From assembly GCA_902506565.1 (NCBI GenBank), contig LR732703.1, positions 4,492,863-4,556,862 of the forward strand: 64,000 bases of DNA. The letters run 5' to 3'. Position numbers and translations under genes: made by a program. The notes below the pieces were generated by a model. The model ran no database searches. It was not told the DNA's origin and worked only from the letters and a program-made list of their open reading frames with translations. Positions 12,300-21,049 of the stretch are shown one piece after another (the stretch's first letter is position 1; each line of letters opens with the position of its first letter). Origin of the DNA: Burkholderiales bacterium 8X. Its GTDB lineage: Bacteria; Pseudomonadota; Gammaproteobacteria; Burkholderiales; Burkholderiaceae_C.

Positions 12300-12824
12300 G
12301 CTGGAGGTCGACGACGGCGAGGGCTGCGAGGGCCAGAGTTCGTCGATCTTGAACCCTATGCCGGTCTGCAGGTCGATGTTGGCAGGAATGACGTCGTCCG
12401 AGCGCGCTTCCATCTTCTTGAAGCAGTCGATGAAGAGCTTGGCGGTTTCTTCCTGGAGCCGCTTCATGCTTTGGTAGGAGCAACTGATTTCCCTTCTCAA
12501 GGTCAGGTGCTCCGCGTTGACCCGGCAGATGACATAGACCGACGCGAGCTGCTTGAGGCAATCGACATCGAGACTTTTTCCGGAGCCGAGCACCTGCTGG
12601 CGAAAGTGGTCGTATCCGGGCTCGCCTTGGGCGAACCAGTCTGGCAGGAGCTTGGCATACCGCTTGAGCACCTTCGACAAGTTGTTGACGGTGAGATCCT
12701 CCGATCCCTGGTCGAGCTTCATTGCCTTCTGGGTTCGCTCGGCGAAATACACGTCGAACAAGGCGTTGGCGTTCGATGTCGGGACAAGGCCCTTCATCCA
12801 TTTCCTGATCGGGGGAACTTCCAT
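12294..12824 (-). CDS. Short family A relative (N-domain only)
   Basis: 176-aa protein without a recognised domain. The segment VYVICRVNAEHLTLRREISC...LFIDCFKKME lines up by eye with FHVIVCVLNQMEDVKKLACD...MADCRSRIK in the 657-aa protein at 2812-4785, and WFAQGEPGYDHF with its WPDYFD region, so this appears to be a truncated or minimal member of the poly-Thr family. It lacks the long disordered N-terminus and the second half of the helical region. It ends in a Ser/Pro/Thr tail (PSQPSPSSTSSS), echoing the low-complexity segments of its relatives. ATG 12824 follows a good GGAGG site; the longer ATG at 12899 lacks one. Whether it is functional or a remnant is not clear. Confidence 0.6.
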
Positions 12825-13077
12825 CGTTTGCCTCCATGGGTGTCGAGATCCGAGACGTCGGTCCGTTGCGGTAAAGCGAAACGTCGCACTCGATCGCATG
12901 GTGAACTTAAGAGGTACCGATGCTCAATCGCGCCCTTCGACTAGGCGCTTTCGCCGTCTCGTACCATCGCCGGGTTTTCGTCCCAGCCCACCTGCACGAG
13001 CCTCGTAGCCGCAGGCTCTCATCGGAGGTCCTATTCAGAAGATCGTTTTTGCGGCTGCACACTACGCGGCGCTGTGC

Positions 13078-14802
13078 ATGTTCGTCATCGCCTGCTGGGG
13101 CTTCGGGCGGGCGCTGATCGGCCGTTGGATCGATCGGTCGGTGCAGGACCAGCCGCTCGCCGAGGCCCTTTGCATCGGCCTCGGGATGGGATTGCAGATC
13201 GTCCTGTTCCAGGCTTTGGGTGCGGTTTCGCTGTTCGTCCCGATGGCCGTGCCGGTCGTGAATGCCGCTGGCGTCATCGCAGCCGGCTTCCAGCTTCCGC
13301 AACTGCTGGCGGCGATGCGCGCCGCGCCGCCCCCGACCGAAGCCCGGATGAGCTGGCTCGAAAAAGTCGCGATGCTCGGCCTCGCCCTCGTGGCGATCCC
13401 GTCGCTGGTCGCGCCGCTCGCGCCGCCGATCGCCTTCGACGAGCTGATGTACCACCTGCCGTATGCCCGCCAGGTCGCGGAAAGCGGCTCGCTCGGCATC
13501 CACGAATGGTTGCGCTATCCCTGGTTTCCGTACAACTTCAACCTGCTCTATGCCGCGGCTCTCATGGTCGGCGACGACGTGCTGCCGCACTTCTTGAACG
13601 CGCTGGCCGGGTGGTTGTCGGTGTTCATGATCTATCGCCTCGGGCGGATGCATGCGAGTCGGGTAGTGGCGGCAGTCGGCGCCGCGATCTGGCTCGGCGT
13701 GGGCGACTATTCGAACGCGCTGATCGACATGGGCGTTGCGCTCTTCGTGCTGTGCGCCTTCGTCTCTCTCTGCGCCTGGCAGGCCGAAGGCAAGGGCCGC
13801 GGGCTCCACGGCCTCGTGCTCGCCGCCTTCTTCCTCGGCCTTGCGGCCGGTTCCAAGTACCAGGCCCTCACCTTCCTGCCGCTGGCCGCGGTATTCGTCG
13901 CCTGGCGCGAGCGGCGCATCAAGGCATGGGCGCTCGGGCTGCTCTCGTTCCTGCTGCCGTGCATCTACTGGTATGCGCGGAACGCCATCACCACCGGCGA
14001 CCCGTTCAACCCGATCGGCGCGCGAATCTTCGGGTTCACCAATTGGATCGCGGCCGACTACGAACAGCAGCTCGAGGACGTGCGGCTGCATGCGGCGCTG
14101 CCGAGCTTCCTGATCTGGCCGATCGTGCTGGCGCCTTTCAGCACCGCCTGGCGCGCCTCGCCGGTGCTGCGCGCGGCGATGGTCTTCTGCGTGTATGCGA
14201 TCGTGGTGTGGCTGCTGACTTCGCGCTATCCGCGCTACCTGACGGCGGCCTACCCGCTGATCGCGCTGATGGCGGTATTCGGCTGGCAGGTGCTGGTCGG
14301 CTGGTTGGGCGCCGGGTGGCGCCGCCTCGCGCCGACGAAGCCCGGCGGAATGGTCGAGCACCGCCTGGCGACCATCGGGCTGATGGCGCTTTCCGCCGGC
14401 CTGGTCGCAGCATCTGCCTGGCAGACCGTGCGCAAGGTCGAGCTGGTCGCTGCGCCGCCAGCGGAACGCGAGGCCGTGTTGCGGCGAAACGTGCCGGGCT
14501 ATGCAGTGATGAGCCATCTCCGGCAGCACGTGCGCGGACGGGTCTATCAGGTCGCACTGAGCGAGGCCATCTACTACGGCCCCAACCCGATCTACGGCGA
14601 TGCGCTCGGCCCCTGGCGCTACCGCGACTTCGTCGCGCTGCCGCCGGCCGAACTCGCGCGCAAGCTCGGCGGCCAGGGCTTCGAGGCGATCGTCACCACC
14701 GTGCCGCTGGCGCAAATCATGGCTGCGCAACCCGGCTTCGGCCGACACTTCGAAGTGCTGGTCGAGCGCGATGGTGCCCGGGCCTACCGTATCCTTCCGT
14801 AG
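13078..14802 (+). CDS. GT-C family membrane glycosyltransferase
   Basis: About 574 aa with 10 or more predicted membrane helices and a C-terminal periplasmic part. An acidic pair in the first periplasmic loop (AFDELMYHLPYARQ) is in the position of the catalytic Asp/Glu of GT-C (ArnT/PMT-like) enzymes, which take sugars from polyprenyl-phosphate carriers. It opens a three-gene operon with a GT2 transferase and a GtrA protein, so it is the likely terminal transferase of a gtr-like surface glycosylation unit. The start is uncertain: coding-like sequence extends back 15 codons to an ATT at 13033 placed just after GGAGGT, with a stop codon upstream of that; ATG 13078 has no ribosome site. Confidence 0.75.
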   Translation: MFVIACWGFGRALIGRWIDRSVQDQPLAEALCIGLGMGLQIVLFQALGAVSLFVPMAVPVVNAAGVIAAGFQLPQLLAAMRAAPPPTEARMSWLEKVAMLGLALVAIPSLVAPLAPPIAFDELMYHLPYARQVAESGSLGIHEWLRYPWFPYNFNLLYAAALMVGDDVLPHFLNALAGWLSVFMIYRLGRMHASRVVAAVGAAIWLGVGDYSNALIDMGVALFVLCAFVSLCAWQAEGKGRGLHGLVLAAFFLGLAAGSKYQALTFLPLAAVFVAWRERRIKAWALGLLSFLLPCIYWYARNAITTGDPFNPIGARIFGFTNWIAADYEQQLEDVRLHAALPSFLIWPIVLAPFSTAWRASPVLRAAMVFCVYAIVVWLLTSRYPRYLTAAYPLIALMAVFGWQVLVGWLGAGWRRLAPTKPGGMVEHRLATIGLMALSAGLVAASAWQTVRKVELVAAPPAEREAVLRRNVPGYAVMSHLRQHVRGRVYQVALSEAIYYGPNPIYGDALGPWRYRDFVALPPAELARKLGGQGFEAIVTTVPLAQIMAAQPGFGRHFEVLVERDGARAYRILP

Positions 14803-14806
14803 CGCC

Positions 14807-15769
14807 ATGAACGACGACCCCACCTTCCCTGCCCTTCGCATCGCCGCCGTGATTCCCTGCTTCAACGAGGCGCTGGCCATCGGGCAGGTGATCGAGGAAT
14901 TCGGCCGCGTGCTGCCCGAGGCGACGGTACACGTGTTCGACAACAACTCGTCGGACGACACCGCCGGCGTGGCCCGCGCGGCCGGCGCCACGGTCACGCA
15001 AGTTCCGCTGCGCGGCAAGGGCAACGTGGCGCGCCGGATGTTCGCGGACGTGGAGGCCGACGTCTACGTGATGGTCGACGGCGATGCCACCTACGACCTG
15101 GCCGAGGTCCGGCGGCTGATCGAGACCCTGATCGACGGCAACCTGGACATGGTGGTCGGCTACCGCATCGATTCGGGTGCCGAGGCGCAGACCTATCGCG
15201 CCGGGCATCGCTTCGGCAACCGAATGCTCACCGCGGCCGTGGCCCGGCTCTTCGGCGGACAACTGACCGACATGCTCTCGGGCTACCGGGTGTTCTCGCG
15301 CCGCTATGCCAAGTCGTTCCCGGCCGTGTCCGAAGGCTTCGAGATCGAGACCGAGCTGACCGTACACGCGCTCGAACTGCGGATGCCCTTCGCCGAGCTG
15401 CCGGTGCACTATCGGCCGCGGCCGGAGGGCTCGCACAGCAAGCTCTCGACCTATCGCGACGGCTGGAAGATCCTGAAGACCATCTGGCGCCTTTTCATCA
15501 GCGAGCGGCCGCTGCTCTTCTTCTCGTGGATCGCCTACCTGCTGGCGATCGGCTCGGCCATCGGCGCGGTGCCGCTCGCCATCACCTACATGGAAACCGG
15601 CCTGGTGCCGCGGCTGCCGACCGCCGTGCTCCTCACCGGCACGATGCTGAGCGCGATGCTGGCCTTCGTCTGCGGCATCGTGCTGCACACGGTCACCATC
15701 GGCCGCCAGGAAGCCAAGCGGCTTCGATACCTGTCGATGCCCGGCGTGCGGCACCGGGCCGACCCATGA
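14807..15769 (+). CDS. GT2 (GtrB/DPM-like) polyprenyl-phosphate glycosyltransferase
   Basis: 320 aa. The N-terminal GT-A domain begins with IAAVIPCFNEALAIGQVIEE; VFDNNSSDDT and the metal-binding VDGDATYD (DxD) follow, then the acceptor-site motif MLSGYRVFSRRY. Two to three C-terminal helices (FFSWIAYLLAIGSAIGAVPL; LLTGTMLSAMLAFVCGIVLH) anchor it in the inner membrane. Proteins of this layout load a sugar from a nucleotide donor onto bactoprenyl phosphate. It follows the GT-C gene by 4 bp and its stop overlaps the GtrA start (ATGA), so the three genes are almost surely one translationally coupled operon. Sugar identity unknown. Confidence 0.88.
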   Translation: MNDDPTFPALRIAAVIPCFNEALAIGQVIEEFGRVLPEATVHVFDNNSSDDTAGVARAAGATVTQVPLRGKGNVARRMFADVEADVYVMVDGDATYDLAEVRRLIETLIDGNLDMVVGYRIDSGAEAQTYRAGHRFGNRMLTAAVARLFGGQLTDMLSGYRVFSRRYAKSFPAVSEGFEIETELTVHALELRMPFAELPVHYRPRPEGSHSKLSTYRDGWKILKTIWRLFISERPLLFFSWIAYLLAIGSAIGAVPLAITYMETGLVPRLPTAVLLTGTMLSAMLAFVCGIVLHTVTIGRQEAKRLRYLSMPGVRHRADP

Positions 15770-16167
15770 AGCTCGGCCGCGAGTTCCTGAGCTTCGCGCT
15801 GGTCGGGGTGGTGGGTTTCGCGGTCGACCTGGGGGTGCTGTATCTGTTCGCGCCGGTCTTCGGCTGGTATGGCGCGCGGGTGGTTTCGTTCGTGGCCGCA
15901 TCGACGGCGACCTGGCTCCTGAACCGGCGCTTCACTTTCGCAGAGCGAAGCCGGCAAGGCTCGTTGCTGCGCGAGTACCTCGGCTACGTGCTCGGCATGC
16001 TCGGCGGCGCCACGGTCAACTACGCGGTGTACGTGCTGGTGCTGCACACGGTCGACAACGATTCGTGGGCGCCGGCGCTCGGCGTGGCGCTCGGCAGCTG
16101 CAGCGGGCTTGCGGTCAACTTCCTCGCGGCACGCTATCTGGTCTTCGGGGCGCGCAAGCCGCGCTGA
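15766..16167 (+). CDS. GtrA family flippase-like membrane protein
   Basis: 133 aa with four predicted membrane helices, matching the GtrA fold (FLSFALVGVVGFAVDLGVLY at the start; LLNRRFTF in the cytoplasmic loop; GLAVNFLAARYLVF at the end). GtrA proteins are thought to flip lipid-linked sugars across the inner membrane. The start ATG lies inside the stop of the preceding transferase. With its two neighbours it completes a GtrA-GtrB-terminal transferase set of the kind that decorates O antigen or other surface polymers. Confidence 0.88.
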   Translation: MKLGREFLSFALVGVVGFAVDLGVLYLFAPVFGWYGARVVSFVAASTATWLLNRRFTFAERSRQGSLLREYLGYVLGMLGGATVNYAVYVLVLHTVDNDSWAPALGVALGSCSGLAVNFLAARYLVFGARKPR

Positions 16168-16233
16168 AGCGCCATGCTTGGCCGGGGGCGAGAGGCCGAG
16201 AGGCCGATGTTCGCCGCTCCGACCTCGCCTCGC

Positions 16234-17433
16234 TCAATGCGAGCCGGAGACGACCACCGGAATCTCGGTCGCCGGCGGCGTGTTGCGGCTGCGTCCGCAA
16301 CGCACGATGCCGTCGATCATCACCATGCCGACCCCTGGGATGTCGCCGAGCTGGACGCTCTCGAGCAGGCCGGCTGCCGGCGAATGCTGCGCCCGGTCCA
16401 TGAAGACGAAGTCGGCGGCGCGCCCGACCTCGATCAGGCCGCAGTTGAGCTGCCGGATGCGCGCGGTGTTGCCGGTGGCGAAGCAGAACACCAGCTCTGC
16501 CGGGATGTTCGCGATCGACGACAGCATCGCGACCATGCGCAGGATGCCGAGCGGCTGCACGCCCGAGCCGGCGGGGCCGTCGGTGCCGAGGATCACCCGG
16601 TGCGGGCACTTCAGCTCGAGCGCCGCGCGGGCTGCCGCGATGGCGGTGCGCTCGTTGCCGTTGTGCACGATCTCGATCGCGCGGGACGACTTCTCGCAGA
16701 GCTCGCACACGTGCGCTTCGGGCAGCGAGGTATGGCCGCCGTTGATGTGGCCGATGACGTCGGCGTCGGCTTCGAGCACCACGTCCTTGTCGATCAGCCC
16801 CGACCCCGGGATCGACGGACCGCCGGTGTGGATGGTGCTCTGGATGCCGTACTTGCGGGCCCAGCCGACCATCTGCTTCGCCTCGTAGCCGGCCTTGACC
16901 GAACCCAGGCCGACTTCGCCGAGCAGGCCGACGCCGGCTTCGGCCAATTCCTTGAAGTCGCTCTCGACCATGCCCTGCTCGATCACCGGCGCACCGGCCA
17001 GCACCTTGACGCCGGCGGGCCGGAAGTTGTCGAAGGCGCGCTGCGCGGTGATCGCCAGCGCCTTGAGCCCGACGATGTCCTTCGGCCGGCCCGGCAGATG
17101 AACCTCGCCGGCCGAGATCATGGTGGTCACGCCGCCGTTGAGGGTCGACTCGATCCAGCCGAGCTGGCTTTGCCGCGGCGTCCAGTCGCCGAAGACCGGA
17201 TGCACGTGGCTGTCGATCAGCCCCGGCGCCACGCAGGTCTTGCGCGCGTCGATCACGGTGCGAGCGCCTTCGCAGTCGCAGTCCTTCTCCTTGCCGACGG
17301 CCACGATCAGGCCGTCGTTCACGACCAGGGTATCGGCATCGAGGATCGGCTGGTCGATATCACCGGACAACATCAGGCCGATGTTGCGGATCACGACCTT
17401 GCCCGAGGTGGCGGTGGCGGCGGCTTCTGCCAT
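16234..17433 (-). CDS. Enamidase-like amidohydrolase (6-oxotetrahydronicotinate hydrolysis)
   Basis: 399-aa metal-dependent amidohydrolase. It resembles the enamidase of Eubacterium barkeri throughout: IRNIGLMLSGDI, the HVHP metal pair near residue 73, GGVTTMISAGEVHLPGRPKD, GEVGLGS, HTGGPSIPGSG, GHINGG, the GTDGPAGSG Asp, and the ending RSRNTPPATE. Enamidase opens 1,4,5,6-tetrahydro-6-oxonicotinate and releases ammonia to give 2-formylglutarate. ATG 17433 has an AAGGAG site. It lies one base from the TetR stop, in an operon tetR upstream and a ferredoxin reductase before that, divergent from 6-hydroxynicotinate reductase, its expected partner step. Substrate assignment is from family and context. 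Confidence 0.85.
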   Translation of the reverse strand: MAEAAATATSGKVVIRNIGLMLSGDIDQPILDADTLVVNDGLIVAVGKEKDCDCEGARTVIDARKTCVAPGLIDSHVHPVFGDWTPRQSQLGWIESTLNGGVTTMISAGEVHLPGRPKDIVGLKALAITAQRAFDNFRPAGVKVLAGAPVIEQGMVESDFKELAEAGVGLLGEVGLGSVKAGYEAKQMVGWARKYGIQSTIHTGGPSIPGSGLIDKDVVLEADADVIGHINGGHTSLPEAHVCELCEKSSRAIEIVHNGNERTAIAAARAALELKCPHRVILGTDGPAGSGVQPLGILRMVAMLSSIANIPAELVFCFATGNTARIRQLNCGLIEVGRAADFVFMDRAQHSPAAGLLESVQLGDIPGVGMVMIDGIVRCGRSRNTPPATEIPVVVSGSH

Positions 17434-17434
17434 G

Positions 17435-18289
17435 TCAGATCTCCTTGGAACGCAGCGCTGCGGGCGAGCGACTGCGGCCTGCGCTGGCGGGGGTGGTGGG
17501 GCGGGTGAGGCTGGCGGGGTTCGAGGATGTCGCGCTGCTGGCGGACGCGGCCGGCTTGCCGACGCGGCCCGCCCCGTTGCCGCGAGCGCGAGCGACCGAC
17601 GGCTCGTCGTCGCCGGTGCCGGCATCGACCGTGCGCAGCACCGTTTCGATGACGAAATCTTCCCAATGCGCGACCGCCTCGGGCGATTCGAGCGGCTCGC
17701 CGAGGAACGCCGTGAGCGTATGGCGGTTGGAGGTGTAGAAATAGCCGGTCGACGCGATCAGCAGATAGAGATCGCGCGCGGCCACGTCGGCGCGGAACAG
17801 GCCGCCGGCGACGCCGCTTTGCAGGATCTCCTCGATGATGGCGATCGCGCGCGAGGAGTATTCGCGGGCCCGCAGCGACTTGGCGATGTGGCGGCCCTTG
17901 TGCAGGTTCTCGGTGTTGAGAAGCGTCACGAACTCCGGGTTGCGGCGGTAGTAGCCGAGCACGAAGCGGATCACCGCCGCCAGCGATTCGACCGGCCGGG
18001 AGGCATCGAGATCGAGCGCCGCCTCGGCCTCGTCCATGCGGCGATAGATGCCTTCGAGCACCGCGATGAAGAGGCCTTCCTTGCTGCCGAAGTAGTAATA
18101 GATCATCCGGTCGTACGACTTCGCGGCTTTCGAGATCTTCTCGACGCTGCCGCCGTCGTAGCCGTACTTGGCGAACACCTTGGTCGCAGCCCGCAGGATG
18201 CTGTCGCGGGTGGCCTGGGCCGCAGCCTCGCGCACGCCGGTGCGGCGGGGCGCCGCCTTGCCTGCAGGTTTGCGCTCGGCCTTCGGCAC
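17435..18289 (-). CDS. TetR-family regulator of the nicotinate locus
   Basis: 284 aa, GTG start at 18289. N-terminal DNA-binding domain: AQATRDSILRAATKVFAKYGYDG, then the recognition helix region KAAKSYDRMIYYYFGSKEGL. A ligand-binding helical domain follows. The last ~50 residues are a Ser/Ala/Pro tail unusual for TetR proteins. It sits between the ferredoxin reductase (6 bp upstream) and the enamidase (1 bp downstream), so it is in the operon it most likely regulates. Repeated TGTAGC/GCTACA half-sites at 19185-19240 in the divergent promoter region are candidate operators. The inducer is probably nicotinate or an early intermediate; that is inference. Confidence 0.9.
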   Translation of the reverse strand: MPKAERKPAGKAAPRRTGVREAAAQATRDSILRAATKVFAKYGYDGGSVEKISKAAKSYDRMIYYYFGSKEGLFIAVLEGIYRRMDEAEAALDLDASRPVESLAAVIRFVLGYYRRNPEFVTLLNTENLHKGRHIAKSLRAREYSSRAIAIIEEILQSGVAGGLFRADVAARDLYLLIASTGYFYTSNRHTLTAFLGEPLESPEAVAHWEDFVIETVLRTVDAGTGDDEPSVARARGNGAGRVGKPAASASSATSSNPASLTRPTTPASAGRSRSPAALRSKEI

Positions 18290-18295
18290 CGCTTG

Positions 18296-19069
18296 CTACT
18301 TCTCGGCGAAGGCCCGCTCGACCACGAAGTCGCCGGGCGTGGAAGTGTTGCCTTCCTTGAATCCGCGGGCCTCGAGCATGTGCTTCATGTCGACCAGGAG
18401 CCCGGGGCTGCCGCAGAGCATCACGCGGTCTTCGGCGGCATCGAGCGGCGGCAGGCCGAGGTCGTCGGTGAGCTTGTTGGTCTCGATCAGCTCGGTGATG
18501 CGGCCCATGTTGCGGAACTCCTCCCGCGTCACGGTCGGGTAGTAGAGCAGCTGCTTCTCGATCATCTCGCCGAGGATCTCGTGCTTGGGCAGGTGGTCGG
18601 TCACGAGGTCGTGATAGGCCAGCTCGTCGACCTGGCGCACGCCGTGCACCAGGATGACCTTCTCGAACTTCTCGTAGGTCTCCGGGTCGCGGATGATGCT
18701 CATGAACGGTGCGAGCCCGGTGCCGGTGCCGAACAGGTAGAGCCGCTTGCCGGGCAGGGTGTAGTCGATGAGGAGCGTGCCGGTCGGCTTGCGCCCGACG
18801 ATGACGGTATCGCCGACCTGGATGTGCTGCAGCCGCGAAGTGAGCGGGCCTTCCTCGACCTTGATGCTCAGGAACTCGAGATGCTCCTCGTAGTTCGGGC
18901 TCACGATGCTGTAGGCGCGCAGCAGGGGCTTGTTGTTGACCTTGAGCCCGATCATGGTGAAGTGGCCGTTCGAGAAGCGCAGCGCCGGGTCGCGGGTGGT
19001 CGTGAAGGTGAACAGGCGATCGGTCCAGTGGTGGACGCTCAACACGCGTTCTTCGCTGAATGCACTCAT
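18296..19069 (-). CDS. fpr: Ferredoxin-NADP reductase
   Basis: 257-aa flavoprotein of the bacterial FNR class. FAD-binding motif LLRAYSIVSPNYEEHLEF, the KPTGTLLIDYT and GTGTGLAPFMSI segments (pyrophosphate and NADP binding) and the CGSPGLLVDMKHMLE motif are all in the usual order; length is typical. It passes electrons between NADPH and ferredoxin or a similar iron-sulphur carrier. As first gene of the operon with tetR and enamidase and divergent from 6-hydroxynicotinate reductase, it is the plausible electron supplier for that reductase here, rather than a general housekeeping copy. ATG 19069 begins the family-typical MSAFSEERVLSV; an upstream in-frame start at 19216 would run through the operator region. 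Confidence 0.9.
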   Translation of the reverse strand: MSAFSEERVLSVHHWTDRLFTFTTTRDPALRFSNGHFTMIGLKVNNKPLLRAYSIVSPNYEEHLEFLSIKVEEGPLTSRLQHIQVGDTVIVGRKPTGTLLIDYTLPGKRLYLFGTGTGLAPFMSIIRDPETYEKFEKVILVHGVRQVDELAYHDLVTDHLPKHEILGEMIEKQLLYYPTVTREEFRNMGRITELIETNKLTDDLGLPPLDAAEDRVMLCGSPGLLVDMKHMLEARGFKEGNTSTPGDFVVERAFAEK

Positions 19070-19184
19070 AGGAATCGGAAAGAGGTTGTCGTGAACGGAA
19101 AAACGGAACCGCCGATTGTCGAACACCGGCTGGAGCGTTGCCGGCCGTACCGCGCAAACACCATTGCAAGCACCGGGCCTGTTT

Positions 19185-19240
19185 GCTACATTGGCTTTTG
19201 ATGTAGCGATTGCCACATGAAAGTGTAGGGAATGCTACAC
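19185..19240. promoter_or_regulatory. Paired inverted repeats, likely TetR operators
   Basis: Two dyads lie in the 253-bp region between the divergent ferredoxin reductase and 6-hydroxynicotinate reductase genes. The first has arms GCTACAT (19185-19191) and ATGTAGC (19201-19207). The second is GTGTAGGGAATGCTACAC (19223-19240), perfect 6-bp arms around GGAATG. Together they give four TGTAG/CTACA half-sites in 56 bp. The placement suits a TetR repressor that controls both transcription directions. Confidence 0.65.
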
Positions 19241-19322
19241 AAATGTTCCACGTGCCACAAGCGGCCCGGCCGGCATGGTTGTTGCAAACCTTGCCGGCCA
19301 TGCCAGTCCCGAGAAGCCCGCG

Positions 19323-20966
19323 ATGACCGAACACACCAAGACCGACGGCCTGCCCGGCATGGACCTGCCGGTGCTGCCAGCCGCGCTCGATCGCGCGCCG
19401 CTGCGCAACGACCGCATGAGCACCGCCAAGGTCGAGTGCAATGCCTGCCCGGTGCTGTGCCAGATCTCCGACGGCCGCACCGGTGCGTGCGACCGCTATG
19501 CCAACCGCGACGGCGTGCTGGTGCGGGTCGATCCGGTGGTGCTGCTGCGCCGCACGCTCGAGTCCGGCACGCCCAGCCTGGTGCCGTTCGCGCGGCCCGG
19601 GGCCGGCACAGGCGATGCTGCCGATGCTGAAACCGGCGACGGCACTGCACCGAGCACTGCACCGGCGGAATGGAACGGCGACCTGCTCCATGCCGACGAG
19701 GTCTTCGTCACCGGTGTCGGCTCGTCCACCACCTATCCCGACTACAAGCCCGCGCCCTTCATCGTGGCTTCGAAGGCGCGTGGCGTCGACATGGTGACCG
19801 TGGTCACCGAAGGCATCTTCAGCTATTGCAGCTTCAAGGTGAAGATCGACACCGATCGCTTCCTCGGGTCGGAGCAAGCCAACGTGCGCCATCGCGGCGA
19901 GGTGGTCGGCCATGTCACCACCGCCGAGTACGGCTCGCAGATGCTGTCGCTCGGCGGGGTTCACCACCTCACCGGCGGCAGCAAGAAGGAGGGCCGCATG
20001 ACCAACGAGGTGATGCAGCTGCTCGGCAACAAGCGGCCGGTCGAATGCACCATCGACGGCGGCGCGAGCCTGATCATCCAGGCCGGCAAGCCGCCGATCG
20101 TGAACGGCGTCGAGGAAAAGCGCATGCGGGTCGGCTGCGGCTCGGCGGCCATCGGCATCTTCGCGCGCCAGTTCGCCGGCGTGGCGGACGAGGTGGTGGT
20201 GGTCGACGACCACATCACCGGCGTGCTCACCGAGCACCAGGCCGGCCGCTGCCTCGACATGACCGGATCCGGCATCCGGATGCGCGGCCGCAAGTCGACG
20301 CCCGGGCGCTACTTCCAGGTAGCCAATCCCGGCAACGGCTGGGGCGGGACCGACATCGACGATCCGCTCTCGATCATCGAGGGCTGGGAGGAAGGCGTGG
20401 CACGGCCCGGCCTTCGGCTCCTGATGACCTCCACCACCGGCGAGCATGCACAGTGGTACGTGCTGGACGAGCAATTGCAGCCGGTCGAGCAGCCGATGCC
20501 GGAGGAAGTGCGGCGGATCGTGCAGCGCATCGGCGAGAACTGCGAGCCTTCGATGTGCAGCGTGCTGTTCCTGGGCGGTGCCGGCGGCAGCCTGCGCGCC
20601 GGCGTCACCGAGAACCCGGTGCTCCTGACCCGCGCGATCAAGCGGGCGCTGGTCAACGTCACCTGCGGCGGTGCACCGGCCTACGTGTGGCCGGGCGGCG
20701 GCATCACGATCATGGCGGACGTGCTGCGGATGCCGCACGACAGCTTCGGCACGGTGCCCACGCCCGCCATCGTGGCGCCGATCGAGTTCAGCATGCGGCG
20801 CGAAGACTACGAGGCGCTCGGCGGACACATGAGCCACGTGTTCTCGCTCCAAGAGGCGCTGGCGCGCGGCGCCTGGCAGCCCGACGGAGCGCCGCTCGCC
20901 GGCCGCTGGCTGCAGATGGACGAGGCCAACCCGTGGCCGCTCGGCCAACCGCCGATGCTGGGCTAG
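19323..20966 (+). CDS. hnr: 6-hydroxynicotinate reductase
   Basis: 547 aa matching the 6-hydroxynicotinate reductase family first defined in Eubacterium barkeri. A Cys cluster near the N-terminus (VECNACPVLCQI...GACDRY) suits iron-sulphur binding; the rest contains conserved segments such as GVGSSTTYPDYKPAPFIV, GGSKKEGRMTNEVMQLLG, DHITGVLTEHQAGR and VTCGGAPAYVWPGGGI. The enzyme reduces the ring of 6-hydroxynicotinate to 1,4,5,6-tetrahydro-6-oxonicotinate. ATG 19323 (MTEHTKTDGLPG) with GAGAAG upstream is preferred to an in-frame start at 19275. A nicotinate dehydrogenase that makes its substrate is encoded at 29-33 kb and the enamidase for its product at 16.2 kb. Confidence 0.87.
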   Translation: MTEHTKTDGLPGMDLPVLPAALDRAPLRNDRMSTAKVECNACPVLCQISDGRTGACDRYANRDGVLVRVDPVVLLRRTLESGTPSLVPFARPGAGTGDAADAETGDGTAPSTAPAEWNGDLLHADEVFVTGVGSSTTYPDYKPAPFIVASKARGVDMVTVVTEGIFSYCSFKVKIDTDRFLGSEQANVRHRGEVVGHVTTAEYGSQMLSLGGVHHLTGGSKKEGRMTNEVMQLLGNKRPVECTIDGGASLIIQAGKPPIVNGVEEKRMRVGCGSAAIGIFARQFAGVADEVVVVDDHITGVLTEHQAGRCLDMTGSGIRMRGRKSTPGRYFQVANPGNGWGGTDIDDPLSIIEGWEEGVARPGLRLLMTSTTGEHAQWYVLDEQLQPVEQPMPEEVRRIVQRIGENCEPSMCSVLFLGGAGGSLRAGVTENPVLLTRAIKRALVNVTCGGAPAYVWPGGGITIMADVLRMPHDSFGTVPTPAIVAPIEFSMRREDYEALGGHMSHVFSLQEALARGAWQPDGAPLAGRWLQMDEANPWPLGQPPMLG

Positions 20967-21049
20967 ACGATGCACGCAACCGCCGCCGCCTGCCGATGCG
21001 AAAGCCGTTCGCGACAGAGCCAGCCACGGCTCGCGCCCGGAGCGCGCGC

